Assembly (NCBI RefSeq): GCF_001552735.1
Contig: NZ_BCRT01000016.1
Location: 248,001-312,000 of the forward strand
Direction of reading: 5' to 3'
From: Sanguibacter suarezii NBRC 16159
Lineage (GTDB): Bacteria > Actinomycetota > Actinomycetes > Actinomycetales > Cellulomonadaceae
Length of the DNA: 64,000 bases
The notes beneath the pieces are model-generated. The model searched no databases and was not told where the DNA came from. It was given only the letters and a program-made list of their open reading frames with translations. A program made the translations under genes and the position numbers. Shown here piece by piece: positions 62,101 to 64,000 of this stretch. The stretch's first letter is position 1; every line of letters begins with the position of its first letter.

Positions 62101-62971
62101 TCGCATGGGCCTCGTCGATGAGGAGGTCCAGCTCTGCGTTCGTGCCCAGGTGCGGGTCGATCTGCGTGAAGTCGGTGACCCAGTAGCCGTGGTAGCCGGC
62201 GGACATGTCCGCACCGGTGCCCTGGACCGGGTTGTTCTTGAAGGACGGCGTCAGCCAGATGGCCGTCGTGCCCAGGCCTTCGATGTAGTCGAGGTTGTTG
62301 CGCAGGCCCGCGATGTCACCTCCGTGGTAGAAGCCCTTGTCTGCGGGGTCGAATCCGGTGACCGCGCGATCCGTCGACGGGGCGCCGCCGGAGGTGACAT
62401 AGCCGTGGTCGTTCGCCGTGTCGCCGTTGGCGAAGCGGTCGGTCAGGACGAAGTAGAACTGCTCGTCGCCACCCTGCTGGCGCACGGGATCCGGGGCGTC
62501 TGCCTCGGCCGGCGCGGCGACGGGATCGACGGGGACGATGCTCGTGCGGCCGGTGGCCTCGTCGAAGACGACGGTCAGCCTCGCATCCCCGGCGAGGGTG
62601 AGACGGATGTTGGCGGCGTCCGGTCCGGTCGCGCCGGCCCGTCCCCAGGCCTGGTCGTCCCAGGTCCCACCGGAGAGCACCTTGAACTCGTAGGCACCGC
62701 CGGGCAGGTCGACCTCCCCGGTGAACAGGCCATCGACGCCGCTCGCCACCAGCTCGCCGTCGGCGCAGCCCGGGAGCCAGTCGTCAGCGCAGCCCAGCTC
62801 GCTCTGCAGGTCTCCCACGAGGCGGTAGACGGGCGGCGCGGCCGCGGCCGGGGAGGCCGCAGGGAGCGCCACGAGGCTCGTGCCCAGCAGCGCGGTCGCT
62901 GCCAAGAGGGCGGGGGCTTGACGGGATGACCTTCGACACAGCGTGGAGAGACGGAAACCTGGCTGGGACAT
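56150..62971 (-). CDS. Secreted bifunctional amylopullulanase with two GH13 units
   Basis: This 2273-residue protein has a signal peptide (about 1-46), then an X25-like module (about 47-150). The first GH13 alpha-amylase unit (about 165-700) has ANHT, GFRIDTVKH, FGEIYD and FLGNHD. Four further X25-like modules follow (about 805-1215), then a pullulanase N-terminal domain and CBM48 near 1372. The second GH13 unit of pullulanase type (about 1490-1950) has NWGYDP, DQVFNHT, GFRFDLMGHH, YGEGWNFGE and DAHDNE. The C-terminus has an Ig-like domain, LGATG, a membrane helix and an Arg-rich tail. It should cleave alpha-1,4 and alpha-1,6 links of starch or glycogen outside the cell. GAAGGGG precedes the ATG at 62971. 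Confidence 0.93.
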   Translation of the reverse strand: MSQPGFRLSTLCRRSSRQAPALLAATALLGTSLVALPAASPAAAAPPVYRLVGDLQSELGCADDWLPGCADGELVASGVDGLFTGEVDLPGGAYEFKVLSGGTWDDQAWGRAGATGPDAANIRLTLAGDARLTVVFDEATGRTSIVPVDPVAAPAEADAPDPVRQQGGDEQFYFVLTDRFANGDTANDHGYVTSGGAPSTDRAVTGFDPADKGFYHGGDIAGLRNNLDYIEGLGTTAIWLTPSFKNNPVQGTGADMSAGYHGYWVTDFTQIDPHLGTNAELDLLIDEAHAKGMKVYFDIIANHTADIIDYTEGIYTFRAPPEGPYTPFIPIGLENVKQPAWLNDPSHYNNRGNSTWDGPSVILGDFDGLDDLDTSQQSVVDGFVDIYSFWAKSGIDGFRIDTVKHVDFSFWEQWTTGIKAATGNPEFFMFGEIYDADPTKLSPYVRTTDMDSVLDFTYQSAASSYANGNTAKGLQLLFAGDDYYTTATKNAHALPTFLGNHDMGRLGYVIKDQPDALQRSELAHSLMYLTRGQPVVYYGDEQGFIGSGGDGKDKNARQSLFDSQVPEFRDQLLLDGSSGAGDHYSTTAPLYTHIAELATLRTAHPALSDGAQIEQFVSAGTGVYAFSRVDTAATAPVEYLVAVNNATEATTAELTALTPSASFTPLYGTADAVTSAADGTVSVTVPALSAVVLVAGSPLTADAAPITPEFTTPALGQGLAGLQEIAVDLGTERYAETSISYRVAGAAGWTLLGTVDTATPRLFHDVSSLAAGTLVEYRAVVRDAAGALTQTVVSASIGDDHGAGTPVVVDPSDRLTVPGSHGASMGCASWAPGCFGGELVQGANGLYSGTFAITAGTYEHKYAFGGDWSDNYGVGGVHNSTTGNYSYTHPGGDRTFYFDPATKLGASVPAGAPLYTLAGDFQTQLGCAADFSDACLGAQLLAAADGTYTYATDALAPGPYKVKAIRDLSWDTSYGDASGADVTFTVTAESPLVTFTFDPLSGVLTAATAAPPVTDGPTPLRDVTVSVAGTVNLAMGCSANWQETCVAAELTERSGSVFSQSFDLPAGTYEYKAVIDHSWNENYGVTRVSGGDNISFTLPAAATVTFVYDDSSHFVTHFFPGSTQGRIAVVAGSMQSELGCAADWDPACLASWLQNYERDGGVYQLETDRLPQGTYEAKAAFGLSWDEAYPGDDVVFTVPTDWATMVFRFDSATGLFTVAADDSVPGDGDQAYWLDAQTLAVPTSALPAGADLATRTWTLHGAPTGGITVADGVVTTPAGGADLPLTLLDGGLPADLREAFPHVAGYLALRLGGEVDAAAVAELLTGQLRVTQSGPQGLEFSTGVQIAGVVDDVFAVSADRTLGATWSAGTPSLTLWAPTAKSVTTTVWPDGDGAVTGDPVRVAATRASDGTWSTPGEASWKDAAYVYDVEVFVHSTGAVEHNVVTDPYSTGLTVNSTHSVLVDLADPAFAPTVWSGTPAPIIERDVDRSIYELHVRDFSITDESVPEAERGTYKAFTRDSAGMKHLRTLAEAGLNTVHLLPTFDIATIEEDRAAQAVTGDLSGFAPDSTEQQAAVAAIADEDGFNWGYDPLHFQVAEGSYATAGNQVGGARTAEFRSMVGALHGSGLQVVLDQVFNHTAASGQVARSVLDRVVPGYYHRLSATGTVETSTCCENVATENAMAQRLMVDSVVTWARDYHVDGFRFDLMGHHSRENMLAVRAALDALTLADDGVDGASIYLYGEGWNFGEIADNARFTQATQGQLGGTGIGTFSDRLRDAVHGGSPVDGASLFEQGFGTGLGTDPNGRPARQGDESTVNDGSAEELEGLAHQSDLVRLGLAGNLREFSFQTSSGQVQRGDEIDYRGAPAGYADSPEEVVTYVDAHDNETLFDILTLKLPVDTSMADRVRMNTLSLATAALSQTPSFWHAGTDLLRSKSLDRDSYNSGDHFNAIDWTGTQNNFGVGLPGEGKNGDKWAVQGPLLANPALKPATADITAATASAQDLLRLRYSTPLFRLGTGALIQEKVTFPGSGADATPGVIVMRVDDTVGADVDPALAGMLVVFNASPEAVTETVEPLIGHELTLSQVQADGADPVVRSTTWDASTGQVTVPARTVAVLDEAQATTPVDPPTPTDPTDLEASISLSESSVRPGDSITVSGTGFAPGETVQVWIRSTPQLLVAQVADANGSISVTVTVPLGTEVGEHSIRVVGLTSAREASAPLRVVAVVGGPGGLGATGFSPVIALLGGLLLVAGAGVYLVARRRSAASRARSVC

Positions 62972-63127
62972 GCACGACCCCTTCGTCGGCGCGCGCAGCT
63001 CTGCGCGCAGCAAGTGTGGGCCAGACAGTACGCGTTGCTGCAAGTTGCAGCAACTAGGACATTTCTCGTTGCAGCCGGGTGAGAAAGTGGGTGAAAATAT
63101 GCGGTCATACCCACGCGAAAACGGACC
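62972..63127. other. Upstream region of the amylopullulanase gene
   Basis: This AT-richer stretch includes two TTGCAGC copies near 63040-63080 (GTTGCTGCAACTTGCAGCAAC-like symmetry) that could be regulatory. No gene is seen. Confidence 0.4.
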
Positions 63128-63422
63128 TCATTCTTGCAGACCGACGGGGGGTGGTTTCGGGGGTTCCCAGTCCGGGCCGAGGCGTGCGCGCGCTCGGGCC
63201 AGAGCCCCCGGGGACGCCGTGGCGACCGAGCCGCTCGTGAATGGGGACGTAGGTGGCACCCCACGCCTCAAGCTCACGGACTGCCGAGAAGTGCGTCGTG
63301 GCCCGCGCTCCCGCGAGGAGCCCGGCCGCACCGAGCAGCAGGGAGCCGGTGCACACCGACGTCGTCCACGATCCCGGGGGCGGCCGCGACGAGCACCACC
63401 TCCCCCGGGATCGACAGCCGGG
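63128..63422 (-). pseudogene. Remnant of a DJ-1/PfpI-family gene
   Basis: On the minus strand three short pieces in different frames resemble one DJ-1/PfpI (GATase1-like) protein in the right order: an N-terminal-like piece IPGEVVLVAAAPGIVDD, then VCTGSLLLGAAGLLAG with the nucleophile Cys and ATTHFSAVRELEAWGA, then TSGSVATASPGALARARARL. The pieces are joined by frameshifts, and about 50 residues between the first and second are missing. No start codon remains; the first piece begins right after mdh. It looks like a dead gene, though the fragments are short. Confidence 0.6.
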
Positions 63423-64000
63423 TCAGATGAGCCCGAGGGACCGCACAGTCTCGCGTTCCTCAACGAGCTCGGCGACCGAGGCGTCGATGCGCTCGCGTGA
63501 GAACTCGTCGATCTCCAAGCCCTGGACGATCGTCCACGACCCGCCGTCGGAAGTCACCGGGAAGGAGGAGACCAGCCCCTCGGGCACGCCGTAGGACCCG
63601 TCCGAGACGATGCCCGCCGACGTCCAGTCCCCCTCCGGCGTGCCGTGCACCCAGTCGTAGACGTGGTCGATCGCCGCGTTCGCGGCCGAGGCCGCCGACG
63701 ACGCGCCCCTGGCCTCGATGATCGCCGCGCCGCGGGTGGCCACGACCGGGATGAAGTCGTGGGAGAGCCAGTCGACGTCGTCGGTCAGCGCGGTCGCCGG
63801 GGCGCCGGCGATCTGGGCGTGGAAGAGGTCGGGGTACTGCGTCGCCGAGTGGTTCCCCCAGATGGTGAGGCGGCGCACCTCGTCCACCCCGACGCCGGCC
63901 TTCTTGGCCGCCTGGGTCAGGGCGCGGTTGTGGTCCAGGCGCGTCATGGCGCTGAACCGGTCCTTGGGGACGTCCGGGGCGTTGGACGCGGCGATGAGCG
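63423..64000 (-). CDS. mdh: Malate dehydrogenase, 5' end cut by window edge
   Basis: The C-terminal 192 residues of malate dehydrogenase are present. They include [25 protein letters not shown] with the Arg/Asp substrate segment, and the catalytic His in [16 protein letters not shown]. The sequence and the end [10 protein letters not shown] are typical of the actinobacterial/mitochondrial-cytosolic-like MDH. The N-terminal NAD-binding half lies beyond the window. It interconverts malate and oxaloacetate in the TCA cycle. Confidence 0.94.
   Translation of the reverse strand, partial: LIAASNAPDVPKDRFSAMTRLDHNRALTQAAKKAGVGVDEVRRLTIWGNHSATQYPDLFHAQIAGAPATALTDDVDWLSHDFIPVVATRGAAIIEARGASSAASAANAAIDHVYDWVHGTPEGDWTSAGIVSDGSYGVPEGLVSSFPVTSDGGSWTIVQGLEIDEFSRERIDASVAELVEERETVRSLGLI

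Overview
The window is a continuous stretch of high-GC chromosome from an actinobacterium, probably of the order Micrococcales (Intrasporangiaceae-like is a guess). The evidence is the strong G/C bias at third codon positions, many GTG starts, WhiB7, mycoredoxin, AdnAB and UvrD2, and a gene order close to Mycobacterium tuberculosis Rv3193c-Rv3211 (UPF0182, YlbL-type protease, zinc metalloprotease, ThiF-like, WhiB7, UvrD2, mycoredoxin, NudC, AdnBA, DUF3152, TetR, DUF3107, ferritin-like, RhlE). A second block matches Rv1229c-Rv1232c (Mrp, DUF1003, MgtE-N/CBS). I saw no tRNA, rRNA, insertion sequence, CRISPR array or prophage.

Region 1 (1-25.2 kb) is the conserved maintenance block. It holds proteolysis genes, DNA repair (UvrD2, AdnAB), redox and nucleotide housekeeping (mycoredoxin, NudC), and whiB7 with a complete regulatory leader: promoter, 41-codon upstream ORF and attenuator hairpin. 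Region 2 (25.2-33.2 kb) holds MarC, a PHP phosphoesterase, an alpha/beta hydrolase, aminopeptidase P, a general stress protein, the MgtE-N/CBS protein, DUF1003 and Mrp.

Region 3 (33.2-39.2 kb) is an accessory export cassette: two paralogous lipoproteins with near-identical promoter architecture, then a peptidoglycan-binding HlyD-type adaptor, an ABC ATPase and a MacB/FtsX-type permease joined by overlapping start and stop codons. Region 4 (39.2-44 kb) has exonuclease III, an MFS transporter and a glyA-folD operon behind a ZTP (pfl) riboswitch.

Region 5 (44-63 kb) is about carbohydrates. It holds a ChvE/GguA/GguB-type sugar ABC operon divergent from a ROK regulator that is cotranscribed with an extra single-domain sugar ATPase, then GNAT and purU, a CUT1 sugar transporter lacking its own ATPase, two small membrane proteins, and a 2273-residue secreted amylopullulanase with two GH13 catalytic units and five X25-like modules. 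The window ends with a decayed DJ-1/PfpI gene and the 3' part of malate dehydrogenase.

Two themes recur. Many genes start 6-7 bases after a TAnnnT -10 box, implying leaderless mRNAs, and most convergent gene pairs are separated by strong symmetrical hairpins.
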